Source: Takakia lepidozioides (lineage: Eukaryota; Streptophyta; Takakiopsida; Takakiales; Takakiaceae). From it: a stretch of DNA of 64,000 nt. A model generated the notes under the pieces. The model did no database searches. It was not told the origin of the DNA and saw only the letters and a program-made list of their open reading frames with translations. Made by a program: the position numbers and the translations under genes. The DNA is taken from positions 21,020,001 to 21,084,000 of the forward strand of contig CM060734.1 of NCBI GenBank assembly GCA_030704615.1, read 5' to 3'. The first letter of the stretch is position 1. Every line of letters begins with the position of its first letter. Shown here in pieces: positions 21,806-32,924 of the stretch.

Positions 21806-24800
21806 ATGATTGATCTCATATTACACTGGGACCTATCAGAGGGTACATTGAACACACTAGCCAAGTCTCAAAGCGAACGAAAATCATTTGGATGGGCAAC
21901 CATCCGTCGCCCCATTGAACAAATTTCGGTTGATCTCATATTACTCTGGGGCCTCTTCCATGGTACATTGAACATACTGGCCAAGTCTCAAAGCGAACCA
22001 AAATCATCTCGATGGCCAATCATCCGTTGAGCCATTGAATGAGTTTCGATTGATCTGATATTAGTCCGGGACCTGTGAGAGGATGTCTTGAACGTACTGG
22101 CAAAGTTTGGAAGCAAACAAAAATGATTTGGCTGGGCAACCATCCGTTCACCCGTTGAATGTATTCCGCTGGATCTGTTATTGTTTTGGGACCTGTTGGA
22201 CTGTGTTTCGCGTGCTCACGATTTTTTTTTCATTTTGTTTTTTAATGGGGCCTGTAATGTAGCCATATGAACATGCGTGCCAAATTTGGGAGTGAACATA
22301 ATTCATTTGGACCCAAAACCACAGTTTTCTTCCCTGTTTTGCATTCCAAACTTGATTTGTGTTCAACTTCATGCACTCTTCATAGAGAGTTCTACAATAG
22401 TGAACGAAGAGAATACTTTTTTTGGGGGGCATTTTTGATTGGTCCAAATTTTGGCGGGGGAGTAGTGGTGGGATGCTGGAAGCCGCAGAACAAAATTGAG
22501 CCAAAAATAAAATCGATACGTGCCAGAAACCCCCAATGAAAGGTAGTGCAAACCTCTATATTGGCTTAAAATAAATTTAAATTCAATTAAATTGTGGAAT
22601 AGCTTGAGGGATGAACGCGTCGATGGGGAGGCAAATGATTTATTCGTCTAATGTGTCTCCACACATGCTCCAGCACATGGGGGAAAAAGAGGGGCTTCAA
22701 CCACATCCGTTCAATAAGTGCAATAGTTGTGCACGCATTGCAGGATTTTTTTTTCGCATTGATAAAAAACCAGATGACAAATGAACGCCTCATTGGACAA
22801 TTGAACGAATTTTGATTGATCTCGTATTACACTGGGACGTATCAGAGGGTACATTGAACACACTGGCCAAGTTTCAAAGCAAACAAAAATCATTTGGATG
22901 GGCAACCATCCGTTGGCCCATTGAACGAATTTCGATTGATCTCATATTACTCTGGGGCCTCTTACATAGCACATTGAACATACTAGCCAAGTCTCAAAGC
23001 GAACCAAAATCATTTCGATGGCCAACCATCCGTTGAGCCATCGAATGAATTTCGATTGATCTGATATTAGTCCGGGACCTGTGAGAGGGTGTCTCGAACG
23101 TACTAGCAAAGTTTGGAAGCAAACAAAAATGATTTGGATGGGCAACCATCCGTTCACCCGTTGAATGTATTCCGCTGGATCTGCTATTGCTTTGGGACCT
23201 GTTGGACTGCGTTTCGCGTGCTCATGTTTTTTTTTTCATTCCGTTTTTGAATGGGGCATGTAATGTAGCCGTATGCAACGTGCGTGCCAAATTTGGGAGC
23301 AAACATAATTCATTTGGACCCAAAACCACAGTTTCTTCCCTGTTTTGCACTCCAAACTTGATTTGTGTTCAACTTCATATACTCTTCATAGAAAGTTCTG
23401 CAATAGTGAGCAAAGAGAACACTTTTTTTTTGGGGCATTTTTGATTGGTCCAAATTTTGGCGGGGGAGTCGTGGTGGGATGCTGGAAGCCGCAGAACAAA
23501 ATTGAGCCAAAAACAAAATCGATACGTGCCAGAAACCCCCAATGAAAGGTAGTGCAAACCTATTTATTGGCTTGAAATGAATTTAAATTCAATTAAATTG
23601 TGGAATAGCTTGAGGGGTGAACGCGTCGATGGGGAGACAAATGATTTATTCGTCTAATGTGTCTCCACACATGCTCCAGCACATGGGGGCAAAAGAGGGG
23701 CTTCAACCACATCCGTTCATTGGGTGCAATAGCTGTGCACGCATTGCAGGATTTTTTTTTCGCATTGCTCAAAAACCAGATGACAAATGAACGCCTCATT
23801 GGACAATTGAACGAATTTCGATTGATCTCGTATTACACTGGGACGTATCAAAAGGTACATTGAACACACTGGCCAAGTTTCAAAGCGAACGAAAATCATT
23901 TGGATGGGCAACCATCCGTTGGCCCATTGAACGAATTTCGATTGATCTCATATTACTCTGGGGCCTCTTACATGGCACATTGAACATAGTGGCCAAGTCT
24001 CAAAGCGAACCAAAATCATTTCGATGGCCAACCATCCGTTGAGCCATCGAATGAATTTCGATTGATCTGATATTAGTCCGAGACCTGTGAGAGGGTGTCT
24101 CGAACGTACTGGCAAAGTTTGGATGGATGGGCAACCATCCGCTCACCCCTTGAATGTATTCTGTTGGATCTGCTATTACTTTGGGACCTGTTGGACTGCG
24201 TTTCGCGTGCTCATGTTTTTTTTTTCATTCCATTTTTTAATGGGGCATGTAATGACTCCAGATGCAAAGTGTGTGCCAAATTTGGGAGCGAACATAATTC
24301 ATTTGGACCCAAAACCACAGTTTCTTGCCCGTTTTGCACTCCAAACTTGATTGGTGCTCTACTTTATGCACTCTTCATAAAGAGTTCTGCAATAGTGAGC
24401 GAAGAGAACTATTTTTTTTTGGGGCATTTTTGATTGGTCCAAATTTTGGCGGGAGTAGCAGTGGGATGCTCGAGGCCGCAAAACAAAATTGAGCCAAAAA
24501 AAAAAATTGATACGTGCCAGAAACCCCCAATGAAAGGCAGTGCAAACCTATTTATTGGCTTAAAATTAATTTAAATTCAATTACATTATGGAATGGCTTG
24601 GTGTCGATGGGGAGACAAATGATTTATTCGTCTTTTGTGTCTCCGCACATGTGTCGCACACATGTTCAAGCACATGCGGGCAAAAGAGGGGCTTCAACCA
24701 CATCCGTTCAATGGGTGCAATAGCCGTGCACGCATTGCAGGATTTCTTTTTCGCAATGAACAAAAACCAGATGACAACTAAACGCCTCATTGGCCCATCA

Positions 24801-25018
24801 AACAAATTTCAATTGATCTCATATTACACTGGGACCTATCAGAGGGTACATTGAACACACTGGCCAAGTCTCAAAGCGAACGGAAATCATTTGGATGGGC
24901 AACCATCCGTTGGCCCATTGAACGAATTTCGATTGATCTCATATTACTCTGGGGCATCTTCCATGGTACATTGAATATACTGGCCAAGTCTCAAAGCGAA
25001 CCAAAATTTATTTGTCTG
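21806..25018 (+). repeat. ~1,006-bp tandem array (three full units plus a partial)
   Basis: Units begin at TTGATCTCATATTACACTGGGACC near 21806, 22812, 23818 and 24807; corresponding landmarks are 1,006 bases apart between units 1 and 2 and slightly shorter in unit 3. Each unit holds two to three ~110-bp sub-monomers (ACATTGAACA...GGCCAAGTCTCAAAGCGAAC...GGATGGGCAACCATCCGTT), a TTTTTTTTCATT tract and a segment with CTTCATAGAGAGTTCT. The sub-monomers are reverse complements of the ~115-bp monomers outside the array. Short reading frames repeat once per unit and differ by substitutions without sign of coding constraint. Confidence 0.85.
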
Positions 25019-25019
25019 T

Positions 25020-25440
25020 TCATTTATTTGTGATTAATCGTTAATGGTGAAAAGGATAAACCAAAGGTTCATTGATAAAAAAAATTTGAATGATTTGAAA
25101 TTTTGCCAGTATGTTCTACATGCCTCTTACATGGACGGGACAAGTATGAGATCAATAAAAAATGGTTCACAGGAGGAACCAATGGTTACTTGATGTGCCG
25201 ATTTCTGAATGCTTTCAAACTTTGCCATTGCATTGTACATGCCATCTTAAAGGTATCGGACAAGTATGAGTTCGATTTAAAATATTGCAATGGGTGAACC
25301 AATGGTATCTTCATTCAACAATTTTTGATTGTTTTGAAACTTTGCCAGTATATTGTACATGCCGTCAAACAGGTACCAAACAAGTATGAGGTCATTCAAA
25401 AATGGTTCAAAGGATGAACCTCGTATTTCCAAAAATTACG
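25020..25440 (+). repeat. Forward ~115-bp monomers, right block
   Basis: Three further monomers (about 25045, 25165 and 25285) with AAGTATGAGGTCAAT, AATGGTTCA, GGTGAACCAATGGT and CTTTGCCA landmarks. They are more diverged than those at 20-21 kb. Confidence 0.6.
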
Positions 25441-25517
25441 TAGACTATACAGTGGGTTGCACATTTAAGTTTTTGCAACCTGAGACCTTTGGCCTACTCC
25501 CTACGTTTCTAGCCTTT

Positions 25518-28063
25518 CTAGTCATCTTCATCTAGATTTATTACTTCGTTGTCGTCATCTCCAGATGTTGATGAAGATGCTCCGGGTGTAGAGGACGTGC
25601 CTCCACCAGTACGGAGAGCTCGAGCCTAGGCTCGAGTGGTCAAAGAGGGACCCAGTGTTGTGTGGTCCACCCTTGCCATCATGCGTAGCATTCTAGGCGA
25701 GTGCTGACTATCTTCCACATTTGCCAGAGCCAGGTGTGTCGCTCTTGCTACGGCTTCATGCAAATTTTCAATTAAATCCGATATGTTTGGAAGTGGCAAG
25801 AACACCCCTGGAATAGGGGCAACTTGGTCACGCCATGTATTCTGCCAATACTTTACAACACTCGTGATGGCAGCCTTGAAATTGTCCAACACCTCCTCCT
25901 GCTGGGGGTCTCTGCACAACTCTGGAAGAAATGGCCCTTCATCCCGACGAGGCACCCAATACGTCTCATTCATATCCTCCCAATGGATGCTAGCGGCCTC
26001 CAACTCCCTCAGAAATAGGTCTCTCCCAATCGGTTCGCGATTGTATGGGTCGTTTTCCGCTGGCACCCACGGATCCTCAGGCAGTCAGAAGAATCTTTGT
26101 CTGGTACAGCTCCAATGCCCTCCCAAGTTCCGGCAAAAAAACTCCCTTTGGACTGGGTCCCATATGCCTCTAGCACGCACAGTTATTTCCCAGTTGGATG
26201 TCACCCAAAAGGTCACCGGATCTTTAACCCTAATTAACGTCTTCGCATCCAAGGTGTGCATCTCTCTTGGAGCATCCCATGTCATTGTCTCCCCCCAGTG
26301 CTGCCAATTTAAAAATCGTAAGACGATACATCCAATGGCATGATGTACCGGTTGTACTCATATCTCGTGGGCATATTGTCTTGCAACCCAAACAACTCGT
26401 AGAAACGTCGATGGATTGGTCCACGGCAGTCAGGGCATTGGCTGGCTCGCATGGCTGCCGATATGAGACATACGAGATGGAACAAATGGCCACATGAACC
26501 AAGGTCCGTAAGGGTTTAGGCACATTGTGCACACCGTACTATCTGTTACCCATGACGCTGGATTGCTTCGTGGTATCCACGTCCGTTTATCCTCATGAAT
26601 GTAAGATGACATCCTCGGCCTGCTGTCCCACTCCTCCTCTACTTCCAAATCCCAGTTTATGCTCTTATTGGTATCGGAAATTGTATGCACACAGTGCTCA
26701 AACATGGCATCCACATCACCCCATGTGGTGAATCCAGTGTACTTCGACGTGAATACATCACGCACAGTGTCGTGCCTTTGCAAATTAACATAAATACTAT
26801 CTATGCTTCGATTCGACAAACGTGCTGCACGTTGGAGGACAACGCTTCTTCTATCCGTGTTTCCCGTGATGCTAGATGGCCCGCCCATGTCACCCAATTC
26901 CACCAATTCCCCTTCAACCATGGCCACGATCGGATTTGCATGGCATTTGAGTACCGATATGCAACAGCCCCAGCTTGCTCGCGTTCCCCCACAAGCTGCT
27001 CTAATTCCTGTTCTTGGGCCGATGTAATTTGCACGGCTGAACATTCCTCAGTTTCCACTATGGGGTCCTTCCCTTTTCTTGCCCTCTCCGCCGCAAGTCT
27101 TTCTTCCTCAACCCTCGTCGGGTCTAGTTCAGACGTTTGCACTTCATTCCCATGCCCGATTGAGTCAACCCCGTCGATGACGCGGTCAATGTCCATTGGT
27201 GGCATATTCAAACGCGCCAATATGTCTTGCTCGTTGGTGATTGGCCTCGGGTCCTGAAGCACACCGCGTATGCTGTCGAGAGTCCCCAACCCCATTTTTT
27301 CCAGCAACTTCGCTATTTGCCACTGTTGCAAATGAACAATGTCCTGCAGGTCTTTGATGTGCCGTTCATGTGCGGCCAACTATTCCTCCAACGGAGAGCG
27401 TACCTCGCCCCCCTCCACCTCAGACGTTGAAGGCCCGGCTGGAGAGACCTGTTGCGGCGTATAATCTGGAGGTTGGTCTGCATTTTCTCTTTCTTCCACA
27501 TCGTCGTTTCCATCCGCCTTTCCTCCTTCTTCCACCTCGTTGTTTCCATCCAACTGTATGATGTCCTGCCCCTGATGTATATACAAGTCTGGGATATCAG
27601 AGAACATGTATAGTCTAGTACGCTGTCTCGCAGTTGCAGTTTGTCAATCCACCGGTCGCAATAAAATCAACTATGTGTACAACATGGCCGCAAATAAATA
27701 CGGGACCTTGTTGTTGACGAGCGGTTGACCCCACAATGTTGTATATACCTCCTCTGCCCTGTGGCGGAAATGCGGGTTGGCGCAGGAATGCAAGCTAGCT
27801 TGATTTTGTTTGGTTTGTGGATCATGCCTATCTCTGGGCCACAAACGATTTATGTGACACCAGTCCACAAATTTCCTATAGTCACCAAGCGACCACCGCT
27901 GCCCCAACTTCCAAACTTCCCAACCTGGTTCCGCAAGAATGTTGGGGTCATTGTATATGTCCCAACGAAGTTCGCGCCTGACCCCTTTTGGGTTTTTTTT
28001 GGGAGGTCCAGGTTCATTATCGTCATCCCTGGGATGACCTCCTCTGTCTTCATCCTCCGCCAT
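25518..28063 (-). pseudogene. RING-H2 finger protein cargo gene
   Basis: Starts at ATG 28063 with an acidic then Trp-rich domain (RRELRWDIYNDP, GWEVWKLGQRWSLGDYRKFVDWC) to about 27680; a short intron follows. The next part is acidic/Pro-rich, then coiled coil (HERHIKDLQDIVHLQQWQI; EEERLAAERARK). The RING-H2 lies at 26531-26426: CTMC, nine residues, CGHLFHLVC, ten residues, CPDC, matching C-x2-C...C-x-H-x2-H-x2-C...C-x2-C; one extra base sits between CTMCLNPYG and CGH. An intron near 26305 leads to a last exon ending LDEDD at 25518. Faults: TAG near 27381, frameshift near 26940, TGA near 26085, TAG near 25627. RING-H2 proteins usually pass ubiquitin to substrates; that role is inferred from the finger alone. 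Confidence 0.65.
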
Positions 28064-28342
28064 TTATGGCTCTGGCTTACCCCTACTCGACAGGTGTTTG
28101 CTAAGAAAAATGCTCTCCCAACCCTCCTAAATCGTACCTAATCCTACTCCCTAATGAATCTTCCCCAAGTACTAGAGGCACGTGTCACTCCCTCGGTAGT
28201 TCTAAGTGATATGACGCAATGTGCAATGAAAAAAATGTGGGTGGCAGAGGAGGGCTTCCCGGGAGGTACTCCGCATCGATTTCGTAGAATCCAACGGCCC
28301 AAAATACCCCCCACCCAACCAAGAGAGAATGGCCTCCAAAGC

Positions 28343-28350
28343 CTTATAAG
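28343..28350 (-). promoter_or_regulatory. TATA box of the RING-H2 gene
   Basis: Minus strand reads GGGGCTTATAAGGCTTTGG, about 280 bases upstream of ATG 28063, with a CATTCTCTCTTGG start-like stretch about 30 bases downstream. Confidence 0.45.
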
Positions 28351-28821
28351 CCCCCCCTCCATACTCGGGGCGCGCGTTGTCATCATGACTGCGCACGCTA
28401 GTAATAGCTGCGACCGCCAGCAGGGGTGGTCGCATCTTCTTTTATTTTCTTTATTATGTGCGACCACCAGCAGGGGGGTGGTCGCAGAATTTTTATTTTT
28501 TTAATAGGTGCGACCACCAACATGAGGGTGGTCGCAGATTTTTTTAATTTTTTTAATGGGTGCGACCACCAGCAGGGGGGTGGTCGCAGATTTTTTTATT
28601 TTTAATAGGTGCGACCACCAGCAGGGAGGTGGTCGCATAATTTTTCTTTTTTTTAATAGGCGCGACCACCAGCAGGGGGATGGTCGCAGAAATTTTGTTT
28701 AAAACAAATAGGTGCGACCACCACCTGCTGGTGGTCGCACTATTTTCCTTTTCTTTAATAGATGTGACCACCAGCAGGGGGGTGGTCGCATAATTTTTTG
28801 ATTTTTTAATATCTACCAACA

Positions 28822-29040
28822 GTCAGTAGCTCAGTTGGTTAAGTGCACTGAGTGCAACCCGGACGATTCTGGGGTCAAATCTTGCTACTTGATGGGTGTG
28901 GTATGGTTCGTGTGTGGTGCCCCATTCCTACGCCTCTTGGCGCATAAATGAAAGAGGTTATTTTCTCCTCTCACTACTAAGGGGCCTGATTTGTGAGCTG
29001 TCGCTCCCAGGTGTTTCCCAAAAAAATAAAAAAATAAAAA
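28822..29040 (+). mobile_element. tRNA-derived SINE
   Basis: An A-box-like TAGCTCAGTTGG at 28827 and B-box-like GGTCAAATCTT at about 28873 give an internal RNA polymerase III promoter of tRNA type. The unique body follows (GTGGTGCCCC, TGTGAGCTGTCGCTCCCAGG), and the 3' end is an A-rich AAAAAAATAAAAAAATAAAAA tail. About 218 bases. It splits two hairpin units; a 4-base ATCT occurs at both flanks, too short to be a firm target duplication. Confidence 0.75.
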
Positions 29041-29192
29041 TCTGCGACCACCAGCAGGGGGGTGGTCGCACCATTTTTTTTTAGGGGCAACCACCAGCAA
29101 GGGGGTGGTTGCAAAATTTTCTATTTTTAAATAGCTGCGACCACCAGCAGGGGGGTGGTCGGACCATTTTTCTTTTTGTTGAATAGGTGCGA

Positions 29193-29503
29193 ATAATATG
29201 TAGAGCAGTTTCATTCGGGCCCTGATTCTAGAGTGGTCCAGGAATTACTGTGGCCCAGGAATTAGAGTGGGGCGCCTATGAAGGAAGACCACGTGTATTA
29301 AGGAATGAGATGAGGGGGTCCAACAAAAGAATGGAGGAATTGGCTAAATTTAGAATAGGGAGTACTGCAGGGTTGACATGTGTTCAGGGCCTTCTAAAAG
29401 GCTCCAGGGTCGGCGGGCTTCTAGAAGGGTCCCACCGCCCTAAGAGGCTATATAAGGGAACCCCCCCTTACTACGTACTAACTTACTACCTATTAAATCA
29501 GTA
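29193..29503 (+). mobile_element. 311-bp insertion in hairpin array, TATA-containing
   Basis: AATAGGTGCGA occurs on both sides (29182-29192 and 29504-29514), interrupting a unit between GTGCGA and CCACC. The insert contains GGCTATATAAGGGAACC near 29447 and no ORF of note. An 11-base duplication would suit a Mutator-like miniature element; however array units share this wording, so insertion between two units is an alternative. No clear terminal inverted repeat is visible. Confidence 0.45.
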
Positions 29504-29640
29504 AATAGGTGCGACTACCAGCAGGGGGGTGGTCGCAACATTTTTATTTTATTTTAACAGTTACGACGACCGCTACTGGTGGTTGCACAATTGTTTTTTT
29601 TTAAATAGGTGCGACCACCAGGAGGTTGGTCCTCTTGCAC

Positions 29641-30101
29641 CTGTATGTATGTTTGGAGAGGCAGATGAAAAGCACATGTATCGACTCCCCATGGATTTGT
29701 GAAGGGGAAGATGAATGTTGGGAGTTGCACCTGGCCTTTGTGGCTTTCGAAACCATAATAGGAAATCAACAATGTAAAGGTAATGACGAAACACAAACAC
29801 ACGCACAACCACCAAACCCTTTCTTGGGTATACATATTCCACCATTTTTATTTTCGTACACGTATGCATGTACCCAAACTGAAACATGGATATCCATGGA
29901 AACATACTACACATCATGTGACAGAAGTTATAGCTGTACCTAGTTCCGTCTGGCACGACGACGATGGTATGATCTCATGCCTAGTACAAAATCTTTGTCC
30001 CCACTCACTTCACCCCCGTTCCCATGATCAGTGCTAGAATCATGATCTCCATCTGTTCTTTCGCTTCCAGAGGCAACTGGCCGTTGGACCTGTAGTCGTC
30101 C
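29641..30101 (-). other. 3' region downstream of the hAT transposase
   Basis: In one minus-strand frame the transposase C-terminus may continue past 30102 (basic GMRSYHRRRARRN segment near 29960). Otherwise I see no gene. A TTTATT (minus-strand AATAAA) at about 29849 could be the poly(A) signal. Confidence 0.3.
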
Positions 30102-32896
30102 TCAGAGTACGTTCAGTTGTCTCTCTGGTCGATTTCCACTCCTATCATGAATACCATCTAGAGTATCAGGCCTGTTCACAGGTCGGTCACCAACAAAAAG
30201 TTGCACAATTCTCTGCCGTTTCTGGGCTTGTCCCGGATTTCGTGGTGGCCTTGGAGCAGGTCTCGTATGAGGAAGGCTACTCGCACGTACATCAGAGCGG
30301 CCGACATGAGAAGAAGGGGCATGAGATGGACCAGCGAGGGTCGAGGGAGCACGGTTCATATGCGGACGTCGTCGGGCCAGATGAAACGACAATGGCCGGT
30401 CGTCGTCATCCAATGGTTCGACTTGCAGAAGTCCCGCAACAGAAGAAGCATCTCCCAGGATCGGAGTAGCGATGGAAGAAATTACATGAGGGGGAGAGAC
30501 ACTAGATGGACCAGCATGGGATGGACCGGTTTGAGAAAGAGAAACATGAGATGGAGCGGCGTGAGATGGAGCACGGTTCACAGGGGCACGATGTCGGTGA
30601 AGGAATGACAACGGCCGGTTGTCATCATCCGACGATTCGACCTGCACATCTCCCGCAGTCCGTGGAACTCGTGGTGGAGGAGAGTTGACCTCAACTTCAT
30701 TGTTAAGAGTGTGCTCCACTGGGGGAAGGGGGTCCGCAATTGGGATGACACCATGTCGCAGTTCATCAACAACAAGGTCATCGAAGGATGGATGCATTGC
30801 AGCATCATCGTCATTAAATTCATATGGGTCATGTGAAGGATTGCCCTCATCATCGGACCCATCCCAACCGTCGGAGTCGGTGTCATCATTGCTGCTAGAT
30901 TGGACATTTGCGGCAGATTCTTCAGACAACAGATTCTTCTCGTACCATGCAGATGCGTCACTTGCTGTCATCTCTCGCAGTAGCCTACAATTCGTGTAGA
31001 CATAAACCAATTTGTTAGCCCTGGCAAGATACAACCTGTTGTGAATCTTGTTGTGAATAAACGAGTAACTGCTCCAGTTCCGCTCATAGGACGAGGCAGA
31101 GCACACCTGAGCAAGAATACGCTTTGCAATGGGAGCTAACGTTCTTGCTCCAGCTTCAGATCCCACCATTCATGTGGCAACATGTTCATTGCTTTTGGAT
31201 CCGGCATGTCATGGAAAGGATTCTGGCGATCCGAGAAGCACTGGTACTCGGACAAAGCTCGCTCTGCCATGTTCAAGGGCGCGAGTTGCATGATGACCCG
31301 GCTTTGGCATCCACATCATCTCTCAAATCCGTATTGTCCAGCAAGAATGGATTCAGCAAGGCCCCCGCATAATGCAAGTCCGTGCAAACCATCCGTTTGC
31401 GGTCGTAAAATGCATCCTCGGTCCTTGCCGCCAAATCATCGTCCATAGAAAATAGAGGACGCCTCAAGGATTGCACGTGCTTCTCAAGGTTTTCCAATAT
31501 CAACCATGTTTTACCCATTATTGGTTGTTTTCCATCAAACTCCCGCAAAGCAATCAACACCGGCTCCACCATGTATACAAAATTTGCACATTTCGCCCAG
31601 AAATCGTCGAAGCGAATGATTGCGCGGACCCTCCGAGTTTTGCTCAAAGACTTGGACTTACGAGAGTCGCGTAAGGTGCCCACATATGCATCCCATTGAG
31701 GGTCAATGATCACCTGCTCCAGACCCACCCTCACAGTCATTAGTCGATCCACCATCAAAAAGTTTGTGGCAAAGCGGGTTTCACCCGGGTTCCTAAGGTT
31801 GTATTTGGGTTCATGCTTTCTAAACAATGCCAGAGGGATGTGATGTGTATGAATGAACGTCACAACCAACTTTGCCTTTTTTACTAGTTGTTTCATCCAT
31901 GATTCTTTTCCCCAATCCTCCAAAAGGAGATCAAAGATATGAGTAGCACACCCTTGGTAATATAGATAGGGATATCGTACCATCAAAATATCGGTCAGAT
32001 TAACCATGTTAGATGCATTGTCCGTGCACACTTGGACAATTTTATCAGCTCCAATTTTATCGATGAAACTCGTCAACAACCCTGCTTGATAACGTGCATC
32101 TTTTTCTCTCCCCGCTTGTGTCAACGGATCCCAAAAATTGTTCCCCCGCAGGACAAACCAGCATGACATTGAACAGTGGTCGATTAGTAACAGAACTCCA
32201 ACCGTCCGCACATATAGTGCTTCCATATTTCCGGAGAGAATCACCTGTCTTTTCGTTCACCTTTTGGGTGAGGTCAGACATAGCCTCTTCTAGCAATCCT
32301 GTGCGGAGATCGCGATAACTCGGAGGTGTGTATGTGGACTTGGAATCGGATGTGGCTTTGACAGCAGCCACAAATGCAAGAAGCCTCGAGACATTGAATG
32401 GAATATTGGCCTCGTAGAAAAATTGGGCCCACTTCTTATCCAGAGTCCTCATGTGCGACAAATTTAAGCCTTCTTGCATTGATTGTTGCCTCAATGGTCT
32501 GGTCCGTACAAGTGCTGGCGTACCATCGGGTGTTGTTCCTGACCCACCGGCTTCTCCACGAACAACAGACGCCTCGCGAGAATCCTCCTGGGTACAACTC
32601 TGAGGGATATTTTGATTCGAACCTGGAGTGTTTGGCTCAGAAGCCGCGGCCACTTCAAGAGACAGTGGGATATTGCCTCCACATTGGGCAAAATGGGCTT
32701 TCACTCGCATGGAGGTTTTTGGGCACAAACTAACCCCTGCATTCTTCCCATCTCTATAACCGAGGTGATATAATATGCGATCTTTGCGACCGTGCTCAAA
32801 GAATAGAGAACATTCACTCGCCACAAAAGTGTTTGCCACAAAAGAAGTGAGGGGCATTGGGACCACCTTATATACCCTCCAGCCTCCAAGCCTCAC
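30102..32896 (-). pseudogene. hAT transposase, DUF659 / hATC type
   Basis: The first ATG is 32896, but a TATA box overlaps that codon region, so the true start may be downstream (ATG 32857 is in frame). Order: short N-terminus with a degenerate BED-like stretch (VKAHFAQCGG); DUF659-type region (KKWAQFFYEANIPFNVSR); the DDE-like fold with CADGWSSVTNRPLFN, QVCTDNASNMVN, GCATHIFDLLLEDWGK and RNPGETRFATNF; hATC dimerisation domain (AQVCSASSYERNWSSYSF, about 31100); then a long acidic and Ser/Pro/His-rich tail with an internal duplication. Frameshifts lie near 32100-32150 and 31170-31300. It would excise and insert the element by binding its ends. Motifs match active hAT enzymes, but this copy is broken. 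Confidence 0.88.
32867..32875 (-). promoter_or_regulatory. TATA box of the transposase gene
   Basis: Minus strand GGAGGGTATATAAGGTGG. It lies between hairpin array 3 and the transposase coding start, leaving about 50 bases between array and TATA. Confidence 0.45.
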
Positions 32897-32924
32897 ACGC
32901 TCGATGAATCACAATCCAATGTTG

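Larger units (their letters stand above)
28405..29640 (+). repeat. Hairpin-repeat array 2 (interrupted)
   Basis: Eight units to 28815, then a SINE, three more units to 29192, a 311-bp insertion, and three degraded units. Unit and spacer match array 1 (TGCGACCACCAGCAGGGGGGTGGTCGCA then T-rich, ending AATAGG), same orientation. One unit has its loop inverted (CACCTGCTGGTGG at about 28720). Confidence 0.9.

Noticed and set aside
21806-24042. Recurring ~70-codon frames in the 1-kb tandem units as a small gene family
   Set aside because: They recur because the DNA is tandem; stops and start positions vary and codon changes show no preference for silent sites.
28822-28900. A functional tRNA gene
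   Set aside because: A and B boxes are present but the acceptor stem and cloverleaf do not close, and an A-rich tail and body follow, as in a SINE.
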